Origin: Cytobacillus horneckiae
GTDB lineage: Bacteria; Bacillota; Bacilli; Bacillales; Cytobacillaceae
Length of the DNA stretch: 64,000 bases
Direction of reading: 5' to 3'
Assembly: GCF_002835735.1 (NCBI RefSeq)
Contig: NZ_PISD01000050.1
Location: 54,916 to 118,915 of the forward strand
Under the pieces are notes generated by a model. It was not told the DNA's origin, made no database searches, and was given only the letters and a program-made list of their open reading frames with translations. The translations under genes and the position numbers were made by a program. Shown here piece after piece: positions 1 to 8,755 of this stretch (position 1 is its first letter; each line of letters opens with the position of its first letter).

Positions 1-1
1 G

Positions 2-124
2 AAAATGGCAATAGCAATGAAGCAGGCAGTAGAAGCAGGAAGGCTCGGCTATGAAGCAGGGAGAATAGAGAAGAAATATTTTGCGACAGCCAGCAGTCCA
101 TCGGAAGGAATGATATCTAGTTGA
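2..124 (+). CDS. thiG: Thiazole synthase ThiG, C-terminal fragment
   Basis: Only the last 40 codons are in the window; the gene starts upstream of base 1. The tail reads as the end of the ThiG TIM barrel, with an [14 protein letters not shown] stretch followed by the usual ASSP-type ending. ThiG forms the thiazole phosphate ring of thiamine from deoxyxylulose phosphate, dehydroglycine and ThiS-thiocarboxylate in the cytoplasm. Its TGA stop overlaps the TTG start of thiF by four bases (TTGA), so the two are translationally coupled in one operon. The assignment rests on this short tail plus the thiF neighbour. Confidence 0.85.
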   Translation, partial: KMAIAMKQAVEAGRLGYEAGRIEKKYFATASSPSEGMISS

Positions 125-1140
125 ATAATCGCTATTCCAGGCAGGTGCTGTTTGCACCTATAGGCAGCGCAGGGCAAAAAAAACTGATGCTGAAGCATGT
201 CCTCATTGTCGGTGCAGGAGCTTTGGGAGCAGCCAACGCGGAAATCCTTGCGAGGGCTGGAGTCGGCAATCTAACAATCGCTGATCGAGATTATGTAGAA
301 TGGAGCAATCTTCAGCGTCAGCAGCTTTATAGTGAAGAGGATGCAATGAAGAGAGTGCCTAAAGCTATTGCTGCTGCCAATCGGATAAATGCGATAAATT
401 CAGAAGTGAAGATTCACCCGGTTATTATCGATGTTGGGGTACAAGAATTAGAAGAATTAACGATAGGAATTGATCTCATCATCGACGCTACAGACAACTT
501 TGACATCCGGCGAATCATCAATGATGTTGCCCAAAAACGAGACATTCCGTGGATTTATGGAGGCTGTGTCGGCAGTTACGGTTTAAGCTTCACCGTCATT
601 CCAGGCGTTTCACCGTGTTTGGCGTGCTTGATGGAGGCATTTCCGCTAGAAGGAATGACATGTGATACGGTTGGGGTGATACAGCCTGCTATTCAAATGG
701 TGGTCTCACATCAATCATCAGAAGCGCTAAAAATATTATCGGAGGACTTACAATCGTTAAGAAAAACACTTGTGTCGTTTGATCTTTGGAAAAACCATTA
801 CAGCTCAATCGATGTTTCTTCCATGAAAAAACAAGAATGCCTATCTTGCGGCATAAATAAAACATATCCTAATCTGTCATACAATCAACAAACAAAAGCA
901 GCAATTCTTTGCGGAAGAGATACCGTTCAAATAAGGCCACCAGAACCTAAGAATATGAATCTTAATCATTTAGCCCAAATGATTAGCGGACAAGGATTGA
1001 AAGTGGAGCAAAACCCATTTTTGCTTTCCGTTTCAATGGACAATTGCCGCCTAGTTATTTTTAAAGATGGCCGAGTCCTTGTCCATGGAGTCTCTGACAT
1101 TGCGCAGGCGAAATCGATTTACCACCGATATTTAGGGTAG
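121..1140 (+). CDS. thiF: ThiF/MoeB-type adenylyltransferase for ThiS
   Basis: E1-like enzyme that adenylates the C-terminal glycine of the sulfur carrier ThiS before sulfur transfer in thiazole synthesis. The nucleotide-binding loop GAGALG is at residues 31-36. It is followed by the [13 protein letters not shown] motif and by DATDNFD near 122-128. Cys166/Cys169 and Cys240/Cys243 match the zinc-binding cysteine pairs of the family, and Cys181 sits where the ThiS-linked cysteine is expected. The length of 339 residues is normal for Bacillus ThiF. The TTG start is supported by the four-base overlap with thiG. It could in principle serve molybdopterin synthesis as MoeB, but the thiG neighbour favours thiamine. 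Confidence 0.92.
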   Translation: MNNRYSRQVLFAPIGSAGQKKLMLKHVLIVGAGALGAANAEILARAGVGNLTIADRDYVEWSNLQRQQLYSEEDAMKRVPKAIAAANRINAINSEVKIHPVIIDVGVQELEELTIGIDLIIDATDNFDIRRIINDVAQKRDIPWIYGGCVGSYGLSFTVIPGVSPCLACLMEAFPLEGMTCDTVGVIQPAIQMVVSHQSSEALKILSEDLQSLRKTLVSFDLWKNHYSSIDVSSMKKQECLSCGINKTYPNLSYNQQTKAAILCGRDTVQIRPPEPKNMNLNHLAQMISGQGLKVEQNPFLLSVSMDNCRLVIFKDGRVLVHGVSDIAQAKSIYHRYLG

Positions 1141-1154
1141 ACATGCATGAAATA

Positions 1155-1196
1155 TAATGCCCCTCAGAAGCGTGTGCCTTCTTCTGAGGGGTATTA
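1155..1196. terminator. Bidirectional hairpin terminator between thiF and the MFS gene
   Basis: A 16-base arm (1155-1170, TAATGCCCCTCAGAAG) pairs with 1181-1196 with one G-T pair, across a 10-base loop. It lies between two convergent genes and probably ends both transcripts, although the U tracts are short. Confidence 0.75.
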
Positions 1197-1218
1197 CAGT
1201 TTCTGGATAATATATAAT

Positions 1219-2442
1219 TTAGCTGGATAATATTTTGTAACTTTCCTGCTGCTTTGCAGGAAGGCTACGAAACAAGTAAATGACAATGAAAGATAATGCA
1301 CCAAGCAAGGCGAAAATATATCTAATATCAATGATAGCGGAGAGCATCCCAGTCATAAATCCTGACAGTGGCAAAGCGCATTGCATCAGCATAATCATGA
1401 TGCCATTCACTCTCCCGAACATATATAAAGGAATAATCTTTTGCCTTAAAGTTCGGTTTAATACGTTGAACATAATTACAGGTGCACTTTGAATGGCTAC
1501 TCCGATCAATAAGGTGAAAACATTCCAGCTTATAGAAATCCAAATAAATCCGAGTGAGCTGATAACTAAATTAATCATCATTAATTGTAAAGTGTTTTTC
1601 CCATTACTAAGAAAATTCACTAAAAAAATTGCAGCAATTTGTGCCGCAGCTGCCACGCCGTATACTAAGCCTAGTTGTTCGGAATTTAACAAAAGCTTGT
1701 CCCGCGAAAAATACACGAGCATACTGATTAATGCACCGTTTGCGATATTGACCATTAAAATTAATAGTGTAAGCGCACGTAATAGGGGGTGCTGAAATAG
1801 AAAGGAAACTCCTTCAAAAAAATGGTTAAGGGATAAGGCTTTTTTCTTTCTGTTAAGCACAATCTCATCATAAATTCTTAAAAATATAGTGGAAAAAATA
1901 ATAGGGATAAAAGCTGAACCTGCCAAAAGTAGCACATAGTAAACACCTATTTTACTAATAAGAAATCCCCCTAAAATACTACCAAACAAGACTGAAGAAG
2001 TGTCTATAAATTGATAAAAGGAGTTGATTTTTAGTAGTTTATCTTTTCTAAATAAAAGTGGAATCATCGTGCTATTCACTACTGAAAACGAAGCATTAAA
2101 GCAGGCAATTAGAAAGCCTATCAAGTAAATATTCCAAATTTGCAGAGCATTAGTTATTGACAGAACAGGTATTAAGCTTACCAACCATCCTTGTATGATT
2201 GCACATAATATTAATAAAGTTTTTTGTGAGAAGTGATCAGCCAACCGCCCTGCTAGCGGAGAAATAAAGATATACGGCAAGGTTTGTAATAAAAACATTG
2301 TTCCCATACTGACTGATGATTGTGTAATCTCGTAAATCAGCCAAGGAATAGCAAGAACAAATATTTTATCTCCAAGTTTATAAGTGAATGTACCAGTAAG
2401 ATATAAGATCGTATTTCTTTCCACCCATATAGAATTTTTCAA
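1219..2442 (-). CDS. MFS transporter, putative exporter
   Basis: A 407-residue polytopic membrane protein of the major facilitator superfamily, of the MFS_3/EntS-like type. About twelve hydrophobic segments are visible, and a GRLADHFSQKT motif between TM2 and TM3 corresponds to MFS motif A. The TTG start at 2442 is chosen because a strong GGGAGGAGG lies just upstream on the minus strand. The gene is transcribed away from an SgrR-like regulator about 90 bases off, an arrangement that suggests the regulator senses a ligand and controls this pump. The substrate cannot be told from sequence; metabolite or drug export is an inference. Confidence 0.85.
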   Translation of the reverse strand: MKNSIWVERNTILYLTGTFTYKLGDKIFVLAIPWLIYEITQSSVSMGTMFLLQTLPYIFISPLAGRLADHFSQKTLLILCAIIQGWLVSLIPVLSITNALQIWNIYLIGFLIACFNASFSVVNSTMIPLLFRKDKLLKINSFYQFIDTSSVLFGSILGGFLISKIGVYYVLLLAGSAFIPIIFSTIFLRIYDEIVLNRKKKALSLNHFFEGVSFLFQHPLLRALTLLILMVNIANGALISMLVYFSRDKLLLNSEQLGLVYGVAAAAQIAAIFLVNFLSNGKNTLQLMMINLVISSLGFIWISISWNVFTLLIGVAIQSAPVIMFNVLNRTLRQKIIPLYMFGRVNGIMIMLMQCALPLSGFMTGMLSAIIDIRYIFALLGALSFIVIYLFRSLPAKQQESYKILSS

Positions 2443-2536
2443 GTGAATCCTCCTCCCTATTGCTATTATTTACTTTTCCAAAAGTGGTAAAAAGGTTAAA
2501 ATTAAGAAAATTTTGTCCCCTTTAATGAGGTGTTCT

Positions 2537-4261
2537 ATGATGAATGAACGATATATCAGCTTGCGCACATTTCTTTATGAACGCGAACGAAATCTCGAAT
2601 GTGAATGTAAAATAGAAGAGCTAGAACCAATTTGGTTTTGCACAAAGAAAAATGTAAAAAGAATACTGCATCAGTTGATGAATCGAAAATGTTTAATCTA
2701 CATACCAGGCAGAGGAAGAGGAAACATCTCAAAAATCATATTTTCTCGACCGTTTAAGGAAGAAATAGATGAGTATTTACAGCAGTGTATCAATCAAGGA
2801 AATTTGGAAGAAGTGGTTCAAATGATGCGTTCACCAATACCAAAGAGCTGGTTAGTGGACGCAACAGGAAAGATTCACAAAATGCTCGGACTCCATACCG
2901 ACACCAATGAGAAGGATATTCTCCATGCATTAAAAACAAGGGAAATCACAACACTTGATCCTTTAAGAGTTAAGATTGCTTTTGAAACCCATCTTATTCA
3001 GCATTTAGGCGACACCCTAATCAGATATGACGAAAAATCAGACAGAATTATTCCCCATTTAGCACATCACTATAAGGCAGATCATGATTATCGTGCATGG
3101 ACATTTTTTATTAGAAAAGGAGTTGTTTTTCACGATCAAAGTGAGATGACAAGTAAAGATATTTTCTTTACGATTAATAGAATAAAAGGTGACTCACAAA
3201 ATTACTCATGGCTAGTGGATGATATTGAGCGGGTAAATTGTCTCGGCCCATATAAAATAACCATTCATTTAAAACGGTCGAACCCTTTTTTTATTCGCTA
3301 TTTAGCAGCGCCAACTTTTTGTATATTACCTGCTCATCTGAATTTTACAGAACAGGAATGGATTGGTACCGGTCCATTTATGCTTGGAGAAAAAACTCAA
3401 AATAAATTAATTTTAAAAGCAAATAATCATTACTTTAAAGAGCGACCATTAATAGACGAAATTCATATTCACCATATATCTAAAGATGCTGCAGAAACAA
3501 TATATTTCACTGTAGATAAAAACGAGCAAACAACTAAAACAAGCTATCATAGTATTGATGATTCTGGCTTTCAATTTTTATCATTTAATTTCAACCGACC
3601 TTTACTGCAAAAAATAGCATTCAGAGAAGCTTTGTTCCATGTTTTTGATGTTCAGAAGATGATAGTAGAGCTTCATTTAGAGGCAAAGGAATCCTCGAGC
3701 TTTAATATTGGAAGGTCAAAACAGCAGATAAGAGATGTAACAAAGATTCCACAACTGCTAAATCAATCAGAATACACTGGGGAGGAATTAGTTCTTTTTC
3801 ATTTTGCCAACGATTATGCCATCAATGCTGCATGCTGGCTAAAAAAGGAGGCAAATCATTTTGGGGTGAACATAAAATTATATGAAGCATCATATGAAGC
3901 GTTTTATGAAAGTGATGTGTTGGAAGAAGCTGACTTATTATTTATGGGACTGTCACTGTTTTCAGACAAACATCTAGCTTTCTTAAGTGGATTTAGAAAT
4001 AAGGCATTAATTTTTAATCAAGTTTTTCCCGAAGAAGCAGAACAGTTCATTGAGGCAGAATTGTTTAAATTCGAGCATTCAAATCAACTCGATGAAAGGG
4101 AGAAAATGATGGAGAAAATCGAAGCCTATATTAGAGCCAATTATATTTCCTTGTTTTTGTATCACCCGATTGTGAATCGGCCTTTAGATTCAATAATAAG
4201 AGATGTTATTCCTCATTCATTCGGACATCTGGATTTTACAAAGCTATGGATTGAGCAATAA
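2537..4261 (+). CDS. SgrR-like transcriptional regulator (HTH plus solute-binding domain)
   Basis: About 575 residues. Residues 1-110 form a winged-helix SgrR_N-type DNA-binding region (ISLRTFLYE, KKNVKRILHQL). The rest resembles a family 5 (oligopeptide/nickel type) extracellular solute-binding protein, but without a signal peptide, so it should act as a cytoplasmic ligand sensor. DPLRVKIAFETHLIQHLGD and the AWTFFIRKGVVFHD-type motif are typical of SBP_bac_5. Starts at 2537 and 2540 both lie behind GAGGTG (2527-2532). The frame is open further upstream to a TTG at 2513, which lacks a ribosome site. The divergent MFS gene is the likely target. The ligand is unknown. Confidence 0.82.
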   Translation: MMNERYISLRTFLYERERNLECECKIEELEPIWFCTKKNVKRILHQLMNRKCLIYIPGRGRGNISKIIFSRPFKEEIDEYLQQCINQGNLEEVVQMMRSPIPKSWLVDATGKIHKMLGLHTDTNEKDILHALKTREITTLDPLRVKIAFETHLIQHLGDTLIRYDEKSDRIIPHLAHHYKADHDYRAWTFFIRKGVVFHDQSEMTSKDIFFTINRIKGDSQNYSWLVDDIERVNCLGPYKITIHLKRSNPFFIRYLAAPTFCILPAHLNFTEQEWIGTGPFMLGEKTQNKLILKANNHYFKERPLIDEIHIHHISKDAAETIYFTVDKNEQTTKTSYHSIDDSGFQFLSFNFNRPLLQKIAFREALFHVFDVQKMIVELHLEAKESSSFNIGRSKQQIRDVTKIPQLLNQSEYTGEELVLFHFANDYAINAACWLKKEANHFGVNIKLYEASYEAFYESDVLEEADLLFMGLSLFSDKHLAFLSGFRNKALIFNQVFPEEAEQFIEAELFKFEHSNQLDEREKMMEKIEAYIRANYISLFLYHPIVNRPLDSIIRDVIPHSFGHLDFTKLWIEQ

Positions 4262-4413
4262 CCAAAATCATCATTCAGTGAGAAGTCACTTTAATTTAAT
4301 TCATCCCCATTTTATGTTAGGATTTTAAAAATATCTTTTTTTTCTTCACATCAATGGTTTGTACGTCACATTTTATAAATAATGGAAGCGTGATTACATG
4401 AAAGGTGGAAAAA

Positions 4414-5088
4414 ATGAACAATCAATGGGATATATTGAAAGATTCTCTTTCTGAAATAGCCGTTTTTTCAAATCCCAACAATAAACCAGTTTCTATTGAA
4501 AAATATAACAGTAGTTTAGACTGTATTGGCATAGGAACAGACGCGGCTGTTTTTCGATCTAATCTGGTACCTCGTTTTGCATTTAAGGTTTTTGCAGAGG
4601 ATAAATTGCATAAATTACATGAAGAAGAGCGTGTATACAGCATGCTTGGCAATTCACCTAGATTTGCGTCATGTTTTGGTACTCATCATAATGTGCTCGT
4701 ATTATCATATGAAGATGGTGATACACTATATGATTGTATTGTTAAAGGTACACATATCTCAGAACAGGTCATTATCGATGTTGATCAAGCTAGAAACCAT
4801 GCAATTGAAAAAGGTTTGAATCCTCGAGATATTCATTTGAAAAATATTATCATGCAAAATGGGAGAGCAAAGCTGATCGATGTTTCTGAATATAATAAGC
4901 CAGGAAATGACTTTCGATGGGAGCATTTAAAAAAGGCTTATGAGGAATATTATTCAATAATAGATGGCAAAAAAGTCCCTGTTTGGCTGGTGGATTTATT
5001 AAGAGAAAGCTATAATCAGAGAAGCAGCAATCAAACTTATGAAGACTTTATGAAAAGTATTTTAAAGTTTAAAGCTTTATTAAAATAA
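4414..5088 (+). CDS. YrzF-like protein kinase family protein
   Basis: A 224-residue cytoplasmic protein resembling the short bacterial serine/threonine kinase-like proteins of the YrzF type. A glycine-rich stretch (GIGTDAAVF), a candidate ATP lysine in FAFKVF, a catalytic loop variant PRDIHLKN with Asp and Asn at the correct spacing, and a metal-binding Asp in LIDVSEY (in place of DFG) are all present, so an active phosphotransferase is plausible. The ATG at 4414 is preferred over the in-frame GTG at 4405, which is part of the AAAGGTGG ribosome site. It stands alone between intergenic gaps. The substrate is unknown. Confidence 0.72.
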   Translation: MNNQWDILKDSLSEIAVFSNPNNKPVSIEKYNSSLDCIGIGTDAAVFRSNLVPRFAFKVFAEDKLHKLHEEERVYSMLGNSPRFASCFGTHHNVLVLSYEDGDTLYDCIVKGTHISEQVIIDVDQARNHAIEKGLNPRDIHLKNIIMQNGRAKLIDVSEYNKPGNDFRWEHLKKAYEEYYSIIDGKKVPVWLVDLLRESYNQRSSNQTYEDFMKSILKFKALLK

Positions 5089-5090
5089 TA

Positions 5091-5122
5091 AAAGAGCTGA
5101 GCAACTGTTGCTCAGCTTTTCT
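5091..5122 (+). terminator. Rho-independent terminator of the kinase-like gene
   Basis: AGCTGAGCAA (5095-5104) pairs perfectly with TTGCTCAGCT (5108-5117), and flanking A and T runs extend the stem. It also faces the end of the minus-strand nitroreductase. Confidence 0.85.
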
Positions 5123-5163
5123 TACGTCATTTTTAAAAGATTTTCTGATGAAATCAGTTCAAA

Positions 5164-5778
5164 TTAATAAAATTTGGCAATTCGATTTAACGGCAAGCGA
5201 GTTGAATTAAATGCTGGTGCAGCAGCTTTCCCGATTGCAATTAAAGTAATTGGGAAGATATTTTCTTCTAAATTATACTTTTCTGCAAATGCAGCTTTAT
5301 TAAATCCGCCCATAACCACTGTGTCTAATCCGCGCTCTTTAGCCAGCAATAAGATTTGCATGGAAATAAGCCCAGCATCATAGCTGGCAATATTCATTAA
5401 CGCTTCTTTAGGAGCATTTGGATAGAGTTTGAAAGTATTTTCAATTGTGCGGTCAGCAATGGACTGATCCATATAGCCAGCCTCAACATTAAGCTTATAT
5501 ATTTCTTCGACATTTTTATATGCAGTCATATCTCCTAAAACAGCAATAACAGCCGAAGAATCTTCAATTTGCGCTTGATTGTTGGCAATGCTTCTTAATT
5601 CCTTCTTCATTTCTTGATCTTGAATAACAATAAATCTCCATGATTGCAGGTTGCTTGATGAAGGTGCACTAGTCGCAAGAGATAAAAGATCCTCAAGCTC
5701 ACTTTCTTTGATTTTATAATCAGGGTCATAGCTACGTACTGATTTGCGGTCATTCATAATTTTTTCTAGCTCACTCAT
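5164..5778 (-). CDS. yodC: YodC/MhqN-type NAD(P)H nitroreductase
   Basis: A 204-residue FMN-dependent nitroreductase-family oxidoreductase. The FMN-binding N-terminal motif RKSVRSYD and the APSSSNLQSWRF loop are visible, and it ends in the SxRLPLNRIAKF pattern seen in B. subtilis YodC. Such enzymes reduce quinones and nitroaromatics in the cytoplasm. The GAGGG ribosome site fits the ATG at 5778. A promoter on the minus strand (TTGATA at 5820-5825, TAATAA at 5797-5802, spacing 17) is covered by two palindromes. The divergent YodB-like regulator is the likely repressor. Confidence 0.88.
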   Translation of the reverse strand: MSELEKIMNDRKSVRSYDPDYKIKESELEDLLSLATSAPSSSNLQSWRFIVIQDQEMKKELRSIANNQAQIEDSSAVIAVLGDMTAYKNVEEIYKLNVEAGYMDQSIADRTIENTFKLYPNAPKEALMNIASYDAGLISMQILLLAKERGLDTVVMGGFNKAAFAEKYNLEENIFPITLIAIGKAAAPAFNSTRLPLNRIAKFY

Positions 5779-5793
5779 TACATTTCCCTCCTG

Positions 5794-5845
5794 AACTTAT
5801 TAATAGTAAGTTTTACAATTATCAACTTACCATTAGTAAGTTGAT
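5794..5845. promoter_or_regulatory. Two palindromic operators over the nitroreductase promoter
   Basis: Palindrome 1 (5794-5812) reads AACTTA-N7-TAAGTT and spans the -10 of the minus-strand promoter. Palindrome 2 (5821-5845) has perfect 10-bp arms, ATCAACTTAC and GTAAGTTGAT, around a CATTA centre and spans the -35. Both share the AACTTA/TAAGTT half-site. By analogy with YodB control of yodC they are probably the binding sites of the 5911 regulator; the match is to layout and not to a proven consensus. Confidence 0.72.
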
Positions 5846-5910
5846 GTGTCAATTTTTTCATTTCATGCTATGATAGTTTTAAAATTAGATGGAATGAAAG
5901 GAGAATACAT

Positions 5911-6267
5911 ATGACCCGCCCAGCCCAATCAAACATTAAGTCTCAGCATGTATGTAAAAACTTTCATAAAACAATTGAATTTATCGGTCGGCGATGGATG
6001 GGAATGGTGATCTATTCTCTTCTCGACGGACCGAAAAGATTTCATGAGATTGTTCAAAAAATAGATGGAATATCCGATCGTCTGTTAACGGAAAGATTAA
6101 ATGATTTAGTAAGTGAAGGACTAGTGACTAAACGCTATCTTGACGCTTCCAGCAAGAAAGTTGAATATGAGCTAACACCAAGTGGTGAAGCTTTAAAAGA
6201 AGTCGTTCTTGCTATCCTTGATTGGTTAGAAGAGAAGGAAAAAATTGAAAAAACAGGTAGCATATAA
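5911..6267 (+). CDS. yodB: HxlR (DUF24)-family redox-sensing repressor, YodB-like
   Basis: A 118-residue winged-helix MarR/DUF24 regulator. RRWMGMVIYSLLDGPKRFHEI and LLTERLNDLVSEGLV are the characteristic DNA-binding core. Cys15, in the N-terminal HVCKNF, corresponds to the redox-sensing Cys6 of B. subtilis YodB. There is no other cysteine, so the C-terminal partner cysteines used in YodB disulfides are missing. The ATG follows AAAGGAG. It is divergent from the nitroreductase. Likely function: repressor released by quinones, diamide or other electrophiles. The orthology could be to another DUF24 member such as CatR or HypR. Confidence 0.82.
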   Translation: MTRPAQSNIKSQHVCKNFHKTIEFIGRRWMGMVIYSLLDGPKRFHEIVQKIDGISDRLLTERLNDLVSEGLVTKRYLDASSKKVEYELTPSGEALKEVVLAILDWLEEKEKIEKTGSI

Positions 6268-6361
6268 AACATTGTTGAAAATTTCATCCCCTCTTATCAC
6301 ATTTTTTGAAAATATGGTAAGCTTAAACAGTTGTATAGATTTAACATAGGGGGAAGTCTTG

Positions 6362-6994
6362 ATGAAAAAATTATTCAGTCTATTATTAGTCGCACTGCTC
6401 GCAGCTTGCTCATCTGCAGAAGAGTCTGGCGGAGAGACGAAGAAGGAAGAACCGAAAGCGGCGACTGAGGAAAAGTCAGACGCAGCGAATGAAGAAAAAG
6501 GGCTTGAAGTTGATAAAGGTCTGTTAAATGTACAAATTACCATTCCCGCTTCATTTATGGAAGGTGAAAATACGGATACAGCAATCGAAGAAGCAAAAGC
6601 CAACGGCATTAAAGAGGTTACAAAAAATGAAGACGGTTCCATCACATACAAAATGAGCAAATCTGAGCATAAAAAAATGCTCAAAGAATTGCAAACAACC
6701 ATGACTGAAAGCATGGACGAAATTAAAAATGACAAGGAAATCGCTTCAATTAAAGATATTACACACAACAAAGACTTCTCGGAATTTACTTTAGTTGTGG
6801 ATCAAGAGGCATATGAAAACAGCTTTGACAGTATAGCAATCTATGGGCTTGGCATATCAGGCATGTATTACCAGCTGTTTGACGGAGCCAGCCCTGAAAA
6901 TTATAAGGTCAATATTGATGTTAAAGATGAAGCATCAGGCAAGGTATTCAGTGAAATCATTTTCCCTGATGATTTGGAAGATGAAGCAGAGTAG
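6362..6994 (+). CDS. Putative lipoprotein of unknown function
   Basis: Begins with a lipoprotein signal peptide: MKK, a leucine-rich core and the lipobox LLAAC with the lipidated Cys at residue 16. An acidic, Glu/Lys/Ser-rich linker follows to about residue 60, then a folded domain with alternating Lys/Glu and Ile. I do not recognise the family. It should be anchored on the outer face of the membrane. The ATG at 6362 sits 6-7 bases after AGGGGGA; a TTG directly before it is less likely. The gene is monocistronic and ends at a strong terminator. Confidence 0.75.
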   Translation: MKKLFSLLLVALLAACSSAEESGGETKKEEPKAATEEKSDAANEEKGLEVDKGLLNVQITIPASFMEGENTDTAIEEAKANGIKEVTKNEDGSITYKMSKSEHKKMLKELQTTMTESMDEIKNDKEIASIKDITHNKDFSEFTLVVDQEAYENSFDSIAIYGLGISGMYYQLFDGASPENYKVNIDVKDEASGKVFSEIIFPDDLEDEAE

Positions 6995-7003
6995 TAAAAT
7001 GAG

Positions 7004-7031
7004 AGCACCTGAAATTTCAGGTGCTTTTTTT
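7004..7031 (+). terminator. Rho-independent terminator of the lipoprotein gene
   Basis: AGCACCTGAAA (7004-7014) and TTTCAGGTGCT (7015-7025) are perfectly complementary and are followed by a run of T. Confidence 0.9.
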
Positions 7032-7059
7032 CATCGATGCTTTGTGTTAACAGGTTCAT

Positions 7060-7140
7060 TTTATCCGTTAGCATTTTCGTTTATGCGTCAGTTTTCGCTT
7101 TTATGTGTCAGCTACAGCACTTTATGCGTCAGAATCCTCG
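7060..7140. repeat. Four degenerate tandem units of 20-21 bp
   Basis: Units start at 7060, 7080, 7100 and 7121, each beginning TTTATNYGTYAG (for example TTTATGCGTCAG), with more variable second halves. They lie in the gap between the lipoprotein terminator and the MFS gene. Function unknown. Similar GCGTCAG wording recurs near 62217. Confidence 0.7.
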
Positions 7141-7260
7141 TCTTTTCTCAGCGGCAATTCAATCATAATAATGAAAAATGAATTGAATATCTACAAATAT
7201 ATAAAATAAAGCAGCAAAGGAGTATAATGAGAAAGAATAACAATTTAGGAGATATTTCAA

Positions 7261-8529
7261 GTGAATAAACAAAACAGCAAATACAGATGGGTTGTTTTCG
7301 GTTCCGTCCTGGCTGCCTATCTGTTTATCGTCAGTCAGCGGACAGCACCGGGGTTAATTACTGATCAGCTTATGGCAGAATTTCAGCTAACAGCGGTTGT
7401 CATTGGATTGATGACGAGCATTCAATTTTTTGCTTATGCAGGTTTGCAAATACCGATAGGTTTATTGTCCGATCGATTTGGACCGAATTTATTTTTAATT
7501 ATAGGCACTTTATTAAGCGGGGTAGGCACACTTGTTTATAGTGTCGCAGATAACGGCTGGATTCTTGTTCTGGCAAGACTGCTATGCGGTATCGGAGATG
7601 CAACTATATGGGTGAATCTAGTTTTGATCTTAAGCCAGTGGTTTAAAGTGCAGGAGTTTTCTATGTTGGTCGGTCTAGCCGGAATGACAGGTAGCTTTGG
7701 CTTTTTGCTTGCCACCGTTCCTTTCTCAACATGGATTGCTTCATTTGGCTGGAGAGCTCCTTTTTTTGTTGTAGGAATTGTGCTTGTTTTATTAGGAATG
7801 TTACTTTACTTCGTCCTTGTAAAACAGCCTGAACGAAGATTTCCAATTGAAAAAGCGAATAATAAATCAAAGGAGAAATATGAAAAAACGTCTGTAGTAT
7901 TGAGGCGCTTAATATCTAGCCGTCAGGCGTGGGCTACTTTTCTTTGTCACTTTGGGGTGGTTGGTACGTATATAGGGTTTATCGGATCTTGGGCTGTTCC
8001 ATATGGCATGGATATGTACAGTCTTTCACGATCTAATGCAAGCCAGCTGATTATGTACGGCTTAATTGGCGCAATAATAGGGGCACCGCTTACAAGCTGG
8101 ATTTCCAATAAAATTCAATCGATCAAACGGCCATACTTAATCATACATGTCATTGTTCTAGCATGCTGGTCCATTTTCTTACTATTCGAAGGCAGACCGA
8201 GTTATCCAGTACTAATCATCCTCTTTTTTATCATTGGCTATGCAAATGGTGCAAGTACGCTAACATTTGCTGTAGTCAGACAATCTTTCAATATTAAAGA
8301 AGTTGGTTTAGTGTCAGGGTTTGCGAATACAGGTGGCTTTTTAAGCGCGGTATTATTGCCGAGTATCTTTGGGAAAATATTAGACTACTTTAATGCAGGC
8401 GGAAGTTTAGCAGGCTATCATTATGGTTTTATTATTCCTGTCCTCTTTGCAGCAGTAGGTCTACTGGGCGGCATCCTCCTTCGCGAGCCGAGTGTGAGCT
8501 TGTCAGAAGTAAAAGAACAAGCAATGTAA
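7261..8529 (+). CDS. MFS transporter
   Basis: A 422-residue major facilitator with about twelve membrane helices. Motif A-like GLLSDRFGP lies between TM2 and TM3, and a second helix bundle begins near residue 215 after a basic central loop (ERRFPIEKANNKSKEKYEK). The GTG start follows AGGAGAT with suitable spacing. It is a single-gene unit ended by a terminator at 8532. The overall pattern resembles MFS_1 anion or organic acid permeases (NarK/glucarate-like), but the substrate cannot be called. Confidence 0.85.
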   Translation: MNKQNSKYRWVVFGSVLAAYLFIVSQRTAPGLITDQLMAEFQLTAVVIGLMTSIQFFAYAGLQIPIGLLSDRFGPNLFLIIGTLLSGVGTLVYSVADNGWILVLARLLCGIGDATIWVNLVLILSQWFKVQEFSMLVGLAGMTGSFGFLLATVPFSTWIASFGWRAPFFVVGIVLVLLGMLLYFVLVKQPERRFPIEKANNKSKEKYEKTSVVLRRLISSRQAWATFLCHFGVVGTYIGFIGSWAVPYGMDMYSLSRSNASQLIMYGLIGAIIGAPLTSWISNKIQSIKRPYLIIHVIVLACWSIFLLFEGRPSYPVLIILFFIIGYANGASTLTFAVVRQSFNIKEVGLVSGFANTGGFLSAVLLPSIFGKILDYFNAGGSLAGYHYGFIIPVLFAAVGLLGGILLREPSVSLSEVKEQAM

Positions 8530-8531
8530 GC

Positions 8532-8566
8532 AGAAGAAATCACTGTACTGTGGTTTCTTCTTTTTT
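8532..8566 (+). terminator. Rho-independent terminator after the MFS gene
   Basis: AGAAGAAATCAC (8532-8543) pairs with GTGGTTTCTTCT (8550-8561) with one G-T pair, followed by T6. Confidence 0.88.
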
Positions 8567-8755
8567 AATGCTTTTTTACTATAATAGTAGAGTAGTAATT
8601 GAAAAATATTGGATAATAACGTAAAATTATTATATATATTTCTAAAATTTTCTTGTTTAATTCCATAGATTAATTTAAAATATTAGATTTGGTAATTATA
8701 TAGTCTTTAGAAACTATGAATATATAACTATAATGATAAAAGGGGGGGATTCTGG

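Noticed and set aside
6226..6771. 181-codon minus-strand frame over the lipoprotein gene
   Set aside because: Antisense shadow of a gene with a clear lipobox, ribosome site and terminator; its Ser/Phe-rich composition is typical of reverse-frame translation.
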